DNA of 64,000 nucleotides from the NCBI RefSeq assembly GCF_018691265.1, contig NW_024881316.1, positions 24,901,819 to 24,965,818 of the forward strand. Direction: 5' to 3'. The position numbers and the translations under genes were made by a program. The notes beneath the pieces were generated by a model. The model was not told the origin of the DNA, did no database searches, and saw nothing but the letters and a program-made list of their open reading frames with translations. The stretch is from Tyto alba (Eukaryota > Chordata > Aves > Strigiformes > Tytonidae). The stretch's first letter is position 1; each line of letters begins with the position of its first letter. Below, one piece after another: positions 1 to 14,000 of this stretch.

Positions 1-1282
1 CGGTCCAAGCAATGAGATTAAACTCAGTTGTGCCTAAACAAATTGTTTCTCAAGAAGGCAAAGCAACAACCCTCATACAGCTTTTTTCACACAACAGCAG
101 TTCTTCCTAATTTATCATGCCTGAGAAAACAACATGCAGGGCTTTGAGTACATCATTCAGCTACTGCTCCAGAGATTACTGGAGCAAAAAGGACATTTAC
201 ACTGCTGTACCTGAAGCACCTAAACTGGAAGGCTGGTGTCTCAACACAGATACAACGTCCCACAGGGCAACTGAAAGTAAAAGCCTAACTCGAAGTGCCT
301 TAAGCTACTGCATTGGTGAGGGACTATCAGGTTGCCTAGAGAAGCTGTGGCTGCCCCCTGCCTGGAAGGGTTCAAGAACAGGCTGGACAGAGCTTTGAGC
401 AACCTGATTTAGTGGAAGGTGTCCCTGCCCATGGCAGGGCAGTATGGAAAGCAGCTTCCTAATTTTGTCAGCTAAACATGTAGCTATAAAAACATTGTAT
501 CTGGTGTAAAAGTTGATTTTAAGAGGTTCCTACATCCAGACTGTCATTCCTGTTCCATACTACCACCATTTTGAACAGTCAGTCAAGGGTGTTTGGCTAA
601 GTTAAGCTTCTGAAATTCACAGAAAACACGTTCACATGGTATTGTAGGGGTTTTCACACCCCCACCCTCCCCACCCAATAAACCTGGGTCAGTTCAGTTA
701 TCTAGTTCATGTGCCTAAGATCAAACAACTACCCAGCACAATTGCAAGCACTGGGGCATCATAACAGAAACAACTTAATGATTCTCCTGACACGTTCAGC
801 TACACTGTCAGTCTTACATCACATTTACAACAGCTTAAGTTTTATGCTCCCTGTTCCCAGCTGTCTATCACTATCTACTCACATATTTGTCAACCTGCAT
901 AACTGTTCCTTAATTCAGAATAATGAAGTGTTCTACCTACTGCTCCCCAAAAAGGATAATTTGAGAGCTAGTTGAAGAGCAGTTATGCCAACATAGGAAT
1001 GACTACAGGCAACTGGGACAAGGGAGGGCACCATTCTCACCAGCAGCCACAGCAGTGTGACCACAGCTTAAGATACCTACATTCAGACAGTATGAATACT
1101 CTCCATAGCTTTTACAGTCCAACTGCTGGCACATGGACTCATCAACCCATAGGGTGCTTCTAAATCAAAATGCTCATTTTTCTTTCAGACAAGAACCAAC
1201 ATTCAAACAGTAAAAACCAGCAGTCTGTCTCTACATATTGGGAAGGGAAGAAAAGGTAGAAGAAGATGGTGCTACAGCTGGT
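1..1282. other. Region beyond the elongin-A-like 3' end
   Basis: AT-rich sequence with one CR1 fragment. It may include the elongin-A-like 3' UTR, but no minus-strand AATAAA was found. No supported coding exon. Confidence 0.5.
322..440 (+). repeat. CR1 LINE 3' fragment
   Basis: AGAAGCTGTGGCTGCCCCCT, then TGGAAGGGTTCAAGAACAGG and GGTGTCCCTGCCCATGGCAG follow the bird CR1 3' consensus in sense orientation. The terminal short repeats are missing. Confidence 0.85.
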
Positions 1283-1331
1283 TTATCTCCCTGGTGCATC
1301 CATCTTCTTGGGTACAGGAGAATTCACTAGG
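1283..1331 (-). CDS. ELOA-like: Possible Elongin-A-like terminal exon
   Basis: After a CCCGCCAG acceptor, the phase left by exon 9 or by the micro-exon gives LVNSPVPKKMDAPGR and a TAA stop. VPKKMDAP weakly resembles the TVKKIAPMM segment near the human C-terminus, but the final AKTIKAFKNRFSRR is absent. I found no minus-strand AATAAA below it. The true last exon could lie outside the window. Confidence 0.35.
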
Positions 1332-1747
1332 CTGGCGGGAAAAGTAGGACAAACATCACATCTCAGCTTTGGTTCTCATGGCTGTTGAACTAGTCTGAAC
1401 TAAGATGTCACAAAGAAAATTTGGCTTTGTGCTGTACAAAGTAAACGTTTGTGGATTCCCAGTTTTCTATTCCTCTGGAGATTAGTGTTGGCTACTGCTA
1501 CAGACGGACTGTTCCAGAGACTCCTTTAAGCTGTCAAAGCAGAAACCCACCATCAAGAGTATTAAAAGTTGATGAGACTCACTCTGGTCAGCTATTATCA
1601 CTCCAGACAGCTAACTGGGATTTTATGAAAGCAGAAGAACATGTGCGTCTACTAGGCAGGTTTATAAACACAAAACTTTAACACTGGAATCTCCCCAGGA
1701 TGTCAAGCAGCATTAATGTAATCTGGAAAAAAACAGCGTCCACTCAC

Positions 1748-1780
1748 TCTCCAGCTGGGAGGGTGGATTCATCACTGGCA
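1748..1780 (-). CDS. ELOA-like: Possible Elongin-A-like micro-exon
   Basis: This 33-base segment lies between an AG (TTTCTCCAAAG) and a strong GTGAGT donor. It is phase 2 at both ends, so it could be included or skipped without changing frame. Entering from exon 9 it reads NASDESTLPAG. There is no direct homology support. Confidence 0.3.
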
Positions 1781-1975
1781 CTTTGGAGAAATGTGTAATG
1801 ACAATGTATATGCAGCAGAGGAGCGTGCAAGACTTAAAAGGCAAGTTAGTTTCTAGCCACTAGCTGCTTACAAAAAGAGAGAGCTATTTATAACTTAAAA
1901 AATATTTTGGCAGCAAACTTCTGCACTGACAAAAACAGCTAAACTCAAGTTAAAAGCACAGTATACAACACTTAC

Positions 1976-2099
1976 TTGCATCTCCTTACGGGATGAAGTT
2001 GGGTGACAGGTCCTGCTGTCCCATGGATTTCTTGCTGTCGGCAAATGTTCCTGGGTGGTTTTACTGTACCAGTCACATAAGCCATTTTTACTTGCCTGC
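1976..2099 (-). CDS. ELOA-like: Elongin-A-like coding exon 9
   Basis: This 124-base exon reads [18 protein letters not shown] and onward, matching GRQAKMAFVNSVAKPPRD of human ELOA, then diverges. The acceptor ends CTGTATTAG and the donor is TGCAA|GTAAGT, phase 2. The codons after the PPRN motif have no clear human counterpart. Confidence 0.85.
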
Positions 2100-5000
2100 C
2101 TAATACAGAAGCAAGAAGCAGAGGCTATGTGACTTTTTTTGCCCTTTATGTTCAAAGCTCAGTTGACAATATGGTTGTGTGGCAATTTCTAGGTTTAAAT
2201 TGGGAAAAAAAAAAATTCAGAAAAGCAAAATCTGGTACCACAGTACTAACTGAACCATGGCAAATACTGTAGGCATTCATGCAGTCATATTAACTTTGGT
2301 ATTTATAATTACATTTGTACTCTTTTCATTGTTGTTTAGCACCCTAAGTCTAACCAGTAAGGATAGATTTGTCTACTGTATGTTTCAAGTATTATGCATT
2401 AATGTATTGTATTATTGCATGTATTTATTTTTTGAGCAACTTGTGAATTAAAAGGAACAGTGTCCCTTCTTGATGACTTCTAGAGGTACAGCATTAGTGC
2501 TCAGTTCAAACAAGTAACTACGCCCCACGTAAGTGTCAAGAACAGAAGAGACTGGGTTTTGCAAGTGGAAAAGCTAATCACAGATTTTACCTTTTGGTTG
2601 CTTAGACTGAGCTGAAATAATATTTTCTGTAAGCCTCTTCAGTTTTTCTTCTCTCTGATTAAACAGTCTCAAGTACATTTCACGCCAAGGCTCATGTTCC
2701 GGGAGACTCTCATTTTTAAAATCTCTCTGGCAATGTCTCTTCCACAGGTGGTCAGATTCTTCTGTAAATGTCTAATTTAAACACAAGATATCTTAAAGAT
2801 TTAAAAGTAACATTTTTAGGAGTACTTGTTAGTTGAGCCTGTAGACGAAACCCAATCCCCCAGTGAAGAAAGATGTGGAACAGATCCCACCACACATGCT
2901 GTCATGGGTACCCTCACGGGTACCCCAACACAGAGCAAGGCAATACCATACAGAGATACTGACTTCGGTCTACCAATCACATAGCTTCAAATAGCTGAGC
3001 TCTATATTTTGGTTAGTAAGCCATGCTTACAGGTTAGACGTGCACTTCCAGTACAGGCTCGGGCCACACCAGTTCTCATTTAGGCATGCAGAGAAACAGC
3101 CAACTTGCCTGACAAAGTGCTACATGCTCAGAACCTCAGTGTCCAAATGCATCATGGAGCTGAAGTCCTAACAGCGTAGATAAAAATCTACCACACGTGA
3201 AATCTCACCCCAGATACTTCCCGACTGGTATGCTTTGCAGACTTGAACAATTTGCTTGAAAACAGTTGGTTCTATTATGACTTTGTCAGTTATTTCAGGG
3301 GTAAATACTGTGGTCTTTTTTTTTTTTCTTCTTACTTTTAGAAACAGAAATACTTTTCCACCCACACTGGCTTTCACTTAGTCATCAGTAATAATTCTCC
3401 AAAATGCTTTAAATCCTGACACTTGAGAAAGGGAGGCTTGATAATGACAGCTGCATTCAAAGAAGTAAGTGTGCAAGATAGAAAGCCAGTGTAACTCGTG
3501 ATGAACCTTTATCAAAAAGGGTGTAAGAAAGGCAGAAACAGATGCCTCATGTCCTCCGTGCTTCCCTGAAGTTAACAAGGCAGAATTTACCGGATTACAT
3601 TTCTCTATTCGCAACAACTGTTCTGGTGTGCAACGTGTTAGCACAGGCTCAAGAATTTCAAAGGGCACACCTCCTACTTCATGTAGCACTACAAAAGAGG
3701 ACAGTACTTTCAGTAGGTCATTTCTTTTACTCAGTGGCTAACAGTAGTGAACCAATTTAAAAATAAAAATACAAGATAATTTTAGCAAGTACTAACAGAA
3801 CATGTTTTGAAGTTATGCTATGGAAATATTTATAAATTAGCAGTTCCATACTGACTGGCAGTTAATCCGAGGATGGAGAAAGCATCTTTGACTAGCTACT
3901 GCCCCATCTGTAGTGATGTGCATCACTCCCCTCTCTGCCTACACAAGGGAATAAATTTCTTGATCACTCCTTCCAATTTATGTAAACAAACATCTTGGAG
4001 GAGAAAAAAATAAAACAGCAGTTTTTTTGGCTTATGACTTATAGGATATCATGTTTTAACTAAAATTGGAACTTTTCAAAAGGTAAGCTTTCGAAACAAA
4101 ACTACATTTTAGCACAGCCATAAATCCATTTTTTTAAGTGCCTTTCAACCTGCTCTGACTCACCGTTTGTAGGGAGGGGCGATATCTTTTAGTAGGCCAG
4201 TTGTTGGCACAGGAAAAAAAAGAAATCTGATACACTTTCAGGCACAGCCTGCTACAAATCCCTTAAAGTACTCACAATCAATATTATTTTGAAGCACACG
4301 GATGCACTGTTCGTAGAGTGTAAGCATCTTTGAAAGACTGACTGCTTTAGAGCCAGAGTAAACTTGCATTTTAGAGTTCAGTCTCTGTCCTGTGAATTGA
4401 GCCGTCTCACTGAGTTGCTGGGGTGCTTCCACAACAGGTGCTAGGGGAGCTGCAAACAAAACAGGCAGGGTTTCCTTTACCTCCTGACATTTTACAATGC
4501 TTTAAACATCCAGCTTTAAGAGAAACACAGCTGGTAGAACACATGTATATTATTTTTTCTTGAAGCACAAAGTTACTGCATTATAGATTGGGGCCCTTAC
4601 TCATATGTTACAGAAGTCACATTCATCAACATCTAACACCAAGACAGCCTGTATGCTGCAAGTGAGCTGCACCAACTCAAACTAGACTTCCATTATTTAG
4701 CACAGGTCTACAGCAGCTGTAGTCACATCTAAATTACTGTTACCAGTCTACAGCACATTATTGATCTTCCCAAGTTATCCCAGAGAAGCTAGAAGCTGCA
4801 ATTAGCAGTGATGTTTCAAGACAAGAATGATACAAAATCACTGAAACATCACAAGAGCTGCTAGGGGAACCACTCACCCTTTGTGTCACCTACCTACCTA
4901 TAAAGATGTTCCTATGACAAAGCTAGGCCTAGCGCCTCCTATATTTGTTTTACCTAAGATAATTTCTACTAAGGCTTTGCCTGCTATAAGGCACAGAGAG

Positions 5001-8000
5001 AAGTAAAGATAAATGGAGCGTATAGAACTACCACCTGACCTATGCCTTTTCTACATCTGTGGTAACCTTTCACAGCATTTCTTTATTCAGCAAGCCATAA
5101 GAGGGAAGTCTTTATAACTCACTTCAGCTTCAATATGATTTCTACAGATCAGAAAGTGAAGGTGAGGCATTTCTTTACAATGGACGGATGAGCTAATATA
5201 GCTTATTAGGAAAGGGGATAAAGACATCTCTAGATAGAGCTATAAAAACTTGTACTATTTCACATTTATCAGCCTTGTATACTACTTACCTTCAAAGTCT
5301 GTAGTATATGGGGGAGAAGAGATTGAGATGCCTGTCAGAAATTTAGGCAGTGGGGTATTAAGAAGATCTTGGAGGGATGCCACCTTGGCCTGTGTACAGT
5401 CAAGGAAACATTGCTTCAGTGTTACAGATTTGGGTTTATCAAGACTTAAAATAAGCTACAAAAAACAAAACAAACCTTAAGCAAACCCCAAAGTTAAGTA
5501 GGATAACTAGAATTATTGCTCTTCTGCACTAAAGTTTACTCACTGGATTACTTTCCAGCATACCCTTTCATACTCAACAAGACTACATCACGAAAGGAAC
5601 TTAGTGGGATATTGGCAATCAGTACATAAAAAGAGATTAAAGAACAGAGTAGATGCGCTCAGCTAACCGGCTTTCAGATAAATCACTATTGATGTTAGAG
5701 GCATACAGTGAATGAGACAGAACTGCAAGATCACAAAGCCACAATTAAATGTTTAAAGGCACAATTAAATGTTTCCATCCTGAAAGACAAGAAACAGCTT
5801 TATACCTGGTCTTATCAAGTCTCCTATATTGTGCTGGATAAGGCATTTAGCCTAAAATTTCCACAGATAACCCCTTAAAAAGGGATTTAAAAATGCAGTT
5901 GTCTGGTAAGGACAGGTCCCTACAAATGCCTGGCATTGTGTGCAACATCTAAATTGGGTCTTAGGTGTCCTCCAATTGTAAAGTCTGGCACTTACAGCCC
6001 AAAACTTGCATCTCCCTGTACTACATTTCAGTGTCTTCAAGAACTTTCCAGGACTGCTTGAACATCCAGTATTTTTCCTCAGTTTATGCTAGAGTATCAT
6101 ACGTGAGCCTCTACATCAGTATTTCTCTATGTGGGACAGAAGATACCACATTCAGATCGCATCTTCCATAATAAATAAAGCCTGGAGCTTTCGCATCACA
6201 ATGAAGATAAGACTGAAGACACCTCTAATCCCCAGTGCACAAAAGGGCTTCATTTAAAATGTCTAATTAATACACGTTTAGATCTACCTTGGCTCAGAGG
6301 AGCTACTTAAGCTTCTTTCACTTCACGGGACTAAGAGAGTTAACATTACAAACATGTATAAGCTATTTTTATATGCAATACTGTGGCTCAATTCAACGCA
6401 TTAAAGAAGAAAGTTTAGTTATACTGCAAACCTTAACATTCACTATTAGGGAACCACAGCATCTGACAAAACGTCTGTGCTATACACAAACAGCTGGTAC
6501 AGTCACAAACGAGGCTGGTCAAGAATAGAAGGGAATGTCTTTCCAAAGGTAAATACCTTTACTTTGTGGTTTAAAGGCAAATTTGCCGATACGAATCAGA
6601 GACTATTGTCATATTGGAAATCATCCTAAAAATACAAGACAAGTCAACTGTAAACTGACAGTATGCAATAAACTATCATTTTTTCCCCCCAATCACTGCA
6701 ATTATTGGCAACTGCAACACAGCTGATCTATCATCAACATGCAATCCATTGCTTAAAATACAGCTGAATTTTACTGAAAGTAAGAGTCCAAAGCACTTAC
6801 TCATCTGCAGTTTGTTATTATCTCAACCATGCAGTGGCTTACCTTTTTATTGTAATTTTCTGACTGATCACCCTCACATTTTTTTCCATCTTCCTCTCCC
6901 CATTTTGCATGAGAAAATTTTGAAGTCTTTTGTGGTAATAAGCTGTTCGGTTCACTGCACTTCTTTGGCTGTTCACCAGTAGAACAAGCCTTCCTCTTTC
7001 TTTTTTTGGCAACCTGATCATAATTAAGGTAAGATTCAAAAGACACAGTAGGGGGCTCAAATTCCTCATCACTAGATGATTCAGCTTTGCTTTTTATCAC
7101 AATTTTTTGTTCTGGTTTCTTCACATGTTTAGGATCTGTCTGCTTGGAAGCATCCTTACTAGGCTTTTCTTTCAGGGCTGGTAAGTTTTTGTTGGCTACA
7201 GAGGAACGCTGCTTTTTTGAAGATTTCTTGCTGTCTGTGGAGGGTCTGTCTTTGATGTCACTTTCTTTAGCTTTAGGATTGGTACCTTGGGAAGAACGCC
7301 TAGAACCACTGCTGCTACAATCTTTGTTATCACCACCTTTTTGAGACTCAGAATCTCTACTTGGGCAGGTCTTTTTACTACAAGTACATTGCTTATTCAA
7401 CTTTTTAGAAATGAGCGCACTACTGGAACTTCTGGAGGCCAGTACAGATGCTCTGGACTTCTCTGAAGGCTCAATCTCCTTGGAAACTGAAGATTTTGTC
7501 TCATCTTTTTCTTTTCCAGTATTTTGTTTTCTTCCTCTGTGATCACTGCAACATAAAAATTATCACATCCCATGATACATCTGATGCTAAATTCCTGAAC
7601 AAACGTTTTACCTATACTTAGTAAAACTAAAAGCATTAAATCACACCATGTGTCACTTATACAAGACCCAGAACTGTACTCAGCTGTGCTGTTACTCTTC
7701 CATTATCAGCACAGAATCCCAAAGAAGCGGCTCTTAGGTCCAGCACGTCTAAATACTGCAACAAGAACTGACATCAAGACAAGTGGGGAGTAGGGACATA
7801 ACCTTCAGTAGGAAAACATACCTGACAGTATTATTTGCTTGTAACATGTTGGGTAACATTTTGACACGTTTCCCTGCATGCTTTATACCACAGACATGGT
7901 ACTTGAAATAACTAGGAGACAGAAAATTTGCAACATGCTCTGCAGGCGGTACGGATTACAACAGGTCAGGCCTTTATGCTTTGCTTATCATGGGTTCTGA

Positions 8001-11000
8001 TATTTCCCTTTCCCATTGTTTGAACAACTTCAGATTTAAAATGTACTATTTAGTCAATTTAAAACTTTGGCTTTCTCAGCTCAGCTGCCTCAAGTTGTCA
8101 GAGGTCTGCAAAACATTTAAAGCACAGTCAGCGTAGCTATGGCAATGGTGGCTGCTTCATTCTGAGAAGAAATTTCATATCCTCAGTGTGACTCCTCCAA
8201 TATTGGAAGCCCATCTCAGTCCACAAGAACTTTGTAAGAAAGCACTCTATACAACCAAATCACTGGAGAGCTGCCTCATTTAACCACCACCTCTGGGAAG
8301 AAAGAAAAAGCTTCCCACTTTCCTGAAGAAGTGCAGAGCAGTGTCCATCATTGGCATAGTCTTGCTTGCATCAGCTGGGACCTAAGAACTTGTGCCAGTC
8401 AAGAAAAAAAGCAGTGGAAGTCAGAGTCCTGGCTGGCTAATTGACCAATACAGGTGTGTCTCTGATTTGCTTTCTGGTATTTTATAAAATAAAGACTCAT
8501 TTCTTCCATTCAATTTATGCATTTGTCCTAATGTATATTTGTCATTACAAACACTTTCCTAAGCTTTCCAAGCTGTATTTTATAAAGTTACAGTAGAGTA
8601 TAATTAACTTTTTTCTAAAAGTTAGTTCACACCTACCTTTTCTTTTCTGGAGGAATAAGTTCTTTCCATTGTTTTATCAGGGTTTTAGCTACACTCCCAA
8701 CATCGGCATGTTTCCTAAAACCTTTAACTGTTTTGCCTATGCCAGTTTCCTGTTGATGACAGTGCAAGAAAGATGGACAGAATAAATCATGACTAACATC
8801 CCAAAAAACCCCTTCTCTAAAAATGCTACAAGCAGTATTAGCCTAGTAATCAGAGCAATCTTATGGCAGCTAAAGAAATAAACACACTCTTTATACTGCA
8901 AACAGAACTGAAGGAAACGTAGATATTTATAACCAAATATAGGAAACAAAATGCAATCTTAATTCATAAAACTAAGAGAAGTAATTTTTCTCCACCAAAT
9001 GTACCTATTTCAGGAATTTCACTTGGCTCAAATACTTCAGTGCACGAAATGCATGCTGTTCCAGTGAATTAATCAATTCAAATTCCTTTAGGTTTATGAA
9101 GGTACATTTTAGCATCTTAGAGAGCACATATGATGAATGCATTGTAATCTAAAACGCATCTCAATCAGGAGTTGTATGGGGTAGAGAGGTCAGAGGAACA
9201 GAGTTCACATGACTAAACTTAGTCTCAGTCACAGGAAAAAACAAAACAAAACAAACACCAAAAATGCTTGACATTTAAAACCTGTCATTTTCTGATTTCC
9301 GCCAGTACAATTATTTTCATATTACCATTGTGCCTTGAAGACTTGCTCTACTGAGTTTTATGTTAAACATAGCTATCTTGCAGACCTTGAGTGTATATAG
9401 AATAACAGGTGATTTTCTTCTTTTTAATCCCGTATTCTCAGTATCTCTGATTCATGAACTCTCACCTTTAAGTTGTGTACAAAACCTGGAATTCCCTATG
9501 TTAGCAGCAACCCGTTAATGCTCTTGCTAACTAGTGAAATGATGCTCCTGTGAAGTCTGAGCAAGAGCTATCCATGTGCTACTCCCACATAATGAGCTCA
9601 CACCTTAGAAAAGGCTTCCTTAAACTTACTTTAAGGATATTTACCTTCTATATAATTTGAGCAATACTGGTTTGGTAGCTCATTGTACTGAAAATATATG
9701 CAAGAAATTTGGTGGGATTATTTCCTAAAACTATTTATGTTCTTCAAATGCATTAAAAATAGGTGGAGTCCTCAGTTGTAAGACACCTTTTCCTCTATTT
9801 GACCTGAAGTTTTCCATCAAAGTCTGTCACATTATAAAGCATGCAAGTCTGCTGGGAACATGAATTGTATGCAGAAGCCCTTTCATTTTAAACAACTAAT
9901 TGCAATGTGAGATTATTTTGTTTCCCAATAAAAATACATAAATATTGCTATATTCCAGTAGAAGCCTACCTGTGTTTATGCAGGCAAATGCCTTTGCCTG
10001 AATAGGCCAGCCAAGTATCTTGTTTAATGTATTATCAGTCACTTACCACTAGGATATCCAGTGATATATCCAAATCCTGTAGTACTTTAAGTGTTTTTAT
10101 AATCTGGAAGGAAACATTTGATTATTTAAAAAAAAAAAAATAAAAATTGTAAATTCTATTCTGTTTTTCTCATCTTCATCTACATGTTTAATCCAAAAAT
10201 ACTTAACAGTGTTAAGAGCAATACCCAGTAACTCCAGGAGATTGTAAGCACTCTTTTACTGCACATCAGGACTGTGCCCGAAATCTGTGCTACGAACCAG
10301 TACAGTTCTGCCAACCTCTCAATTTCAGCAACAACAGAATATTCAATAGGTAAGAATTTACCACTACAGAGACTACATGAAAGATCAATAATACAGCAGT
10401 ATAGGCTACAAATGTATGTCCACACTCCTCGTTTAGCAGTGACCCTCAATTGTCACACAACTGATAGAAAGGCTGCATTACAGAGAACCAGCACAATGCA
10501 AAAAGCAGCAAGTCTCCCAGCATGTCTCCCAGTCAGCAGCACCACTCCATAAGCCTGGGCCACAAAAGGACAGCAGAGCTGGTGGGAGCCCGGTTTGCAA
10601 AAAATAAGGTTTTGAAAACTAAACTGCAATTTATACATTAATAAAATGAGCTCAAGCTAGAACAGCTGTTTTGTTTCACACTGACAAAGTGTACACGTGT
10701 TACAAAAAAAAAAAAACATTTCCATCAAAACAGGAAAGATTTTTTCAAATATAAAATGGCTTATCTTCCTATGAGGAGTGTTTTAATAACACAAAAGTCC
10801 CATTTATGAGTATAAATTTCTTTGACAATGGGTAGATAGCACCCCAGTCTTGCAGTTGAGCACACACAAGCCGACTGCCTTATCCTCTGCAAACTTCCAT
10901 GAAGCTATGTTATGTAGATGTCAGAATTAATCTGCAACTGAAATAACATTTCTTAAGGCTTTCACAAAGCCTGGCATACTAATCAAGTTCCAGATGACTA

Positions 11001-14000
11001 CCACTTTTAAATGCAGTGGCAGGAACAAAAAAAAAAAAAAGACTACCCAGAAATGTTTTAACTATTAGAAGAGCTATAACTACTGATGAATGGTCATTTA
11101 TTATATTAAATATTGCTTCTGAAATGGTGTTGCAGGAGGTAGAAGAGGTACTAAAATAAGCAAGTTGCAAACTTGAAGAAACAATTTACAAACAGCATGG
11201 GGGGTGGGGTGCATATTTTTCTCTACTGTTCTTCTAAGTTTCATTGTTCCTACTAATGCATTAGTAGTGGAATCCCATTCCCACACTTGACACTGATTTC
11301 ATTGCGTCCAGTGGGTTCTATCTACATGCCTGGCATAGAGTTCTTCCTGTAAATCATCTACCCTGCTACCCAGAGAAGTACAGGAGAAATGCTTCACAGC
11401 CTGGGAAAACATGAGAAAAGCTGCCAATGGTAAGACATAAACCTAGGAACAGAGGTAACAAATCAACTCTCTCACAAGAAGTTCAGCTAACTACAAAATG
11501 GCAGAATACCTACAAAAAAGCTTCCTCACCAAAGTTTTGCAACCAGTACAAAAGCCATGTGAAGTTCTGCTTATCTCCTATTTAAAACACTCCCTGAGCA
11601 AGCAAGTTGTGTTAAGAATGCCTGCAGTGAAGTCAAAAATAATTTTGCATCTCGAGATAATTACTCTTCCTTTTGAGAACAATACCAGCTTAATGTTTAC
11701 CTTTTTTCCAGACACCTCACAGGTACAGCCTACGTAATTTGTGAGCTGAAGACTTTTTCTAAATAATCCCATCAGGGAAAAAATGTGTTGCAAAGATACT
11801 TAAGCAGAAAAAATAGTAATTGCCCACAATGATAATCACAAGCATTAGAAACTACATTATCAGTGTCAGGTTATTTTTTTTTGTTTGTTTTGTTTGTTTG
11901 TTTGTTTTTCTTATTTAATTGAAAAAAAATATATACCAACTCAATTTATTTTGCAGTGAAAAAGGACATAACCCACTGCTGACAGGTTATACTGTGCTAC
12001 ATAGGATAACTAGCTACTCAAAGCAGTACAAGCCACTGGGAGTAAGTATCATAGGCCAGAAACAATCCTGTATGTGAAAAAAAAAGTAAAAGATGGTTTT
12101 TTTCATTGACCTACTAAGAGAATGGGGGGTTTGAGTGTTTCCTCTTGATGGGTTTTGGACCAAGCTAATTCATTTCAGAAGAACAGATTCAGGAAGCAGG
12201 CAATCACTATTCATACAACTTCAAGCCAACAAGCTAAATTATAAAAGTACCTAGATGACAAGCATGTCCAAAAGCAGTCAACACATTTTAATGAAAGACA
12301 AATCTTTCAAAGTTTTCCAAAGACCACACTGTTCATTTTGCTTTCTTGAAATGTATATCACATTTGGCAAATTAAGACAAACAAGAGGGTTTAATTAAAA
12401 ATAAAATAGAAAGCATTGATCAAAGACTCTGACAAGCCTTTTAGGAGAATCAATCCTGATCTCTAAAGCAGGAAACAGCTCAGGCTGCAGTGAGATTGGC
12501 AGCTCTGTAAGTATGGGATTACCAAAGGAGAGCGAGCTCCATCTGCCTTGCACTGTAACTGGCCAATGTCAATGGCAGCATCCAGCCTGATGGTAGGAAT
12601 CACCCATCTCTGAGCCCCTGACATCTAGAACCAAACTTACAGACACAATCAGGAAACAAGCTAATTTAATTTGTGGCAAACATCAGTAATAGCAGAGAAA
12701 CTCTGCATTTATCCTATTCACTTCTGCTTTCTCTATGAAAGACTAGGAGAGGTTATCTGCTTTTTAAAGCACAAAGCTCCAGTATATATCAGACTTTGGT
12801 GAAGGCAGCAGAAAGGTATACTGTGAAGGCAGAGAAAGCCTGTCACTGAAACTAAACCTTGTTTGAAACACAGACTTCAGTATCATGATATTTATATGGT
12901 GCACTATTACAATTATTGCATAAAGTAAGGCAACAGGAAAAAGTAATTTATCTGAAGTCTGTTCTGAGCAGGCCTTCAAAAACAAAATGCAGATTGACTG
13001 TTGAGGCACCTTGCTCTAACCGGATCTTTTACCATGGCATTTGTAGCCCACCTGGCTCTTCTCATCTCACTGGACAGTATCCAGTAATTTTTTCCCCACG
13101 GTTCTTCCATACACACAATACATATGTAACCCTTCACTGGTTTTCAGACTATTTTACCTTGCACACTACTATGAGGTATACTCTCATGGAAAAACTCTAT
13201 TGACTTTAAAAGAGATGGTAAACTTTACAGAAAAATTATGAAGACCATGAAAGTTAGCTATATTTACAATTCCTGAACTACTCTACCTAATCCCTACATA
13301 TGGATTTCTAGAGGATGACCCAAAGCCTCTAGGATTGTTATTTTTCCAATAAATAACATTCCAAGCAAGCCCAAGACACAGGTCTTCATGAAATGTAAAG
13401 ACACCAGAAGCAGACAAACTGGTGGACAGAGTTGGAACACACATACTGGTGAGAGTCAAAAGCAAAGGTGACAAATAGGAGCAAGAGTGAGCTAAAATGA
13501 ATGGGAGGAAGGAAAGCAGGCAGGCATTTAGAAAGCAGAAAGAAACAGTACTGAGCAATGGGTAAGATACATGCAAGCAAACAAAGTTTTCCAGAGTCAA
13601 AACTGAAAGCAAAGTGATGACAACAGATCCCAAGTGTGCTGAGTTTGGCCTCTTCCCACGGCACCAGTGTTGTTCCATCATCCCTTATATAAGTGTTGTA
13701 CAGTCTCATTTTTTTCTAGCTGAGCCTGAACCCTCATGAACTATGGGACCCATTACCAGGTCCCCAGACCATCTGTGGTCAAGGGACTGACTCAACATTT
13801 CACCACAGTAACTCTTTCCTGCTTTGTCTCCTTCCCTCCTTGCTCCTCTCTCTCAAAGGGATCCCTATAATTATTTAGCTCTTTTTCTTCTATAACACAG
13901 ACCATAAAATTTCACCAAGTCCATAACTTCTGGCTGAGCTAGACACCTCATCTGAAAGAGCATCAAGCCTTTGAAGACAACACATTAGAGAAATCCAACA

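Noticed and set aside
2201..2214. Short A run near elongin-A-like exon 9 as a retroposon tail
   Set aside because: Short runs of this size are common in the AT-rich introns and have no associated element.
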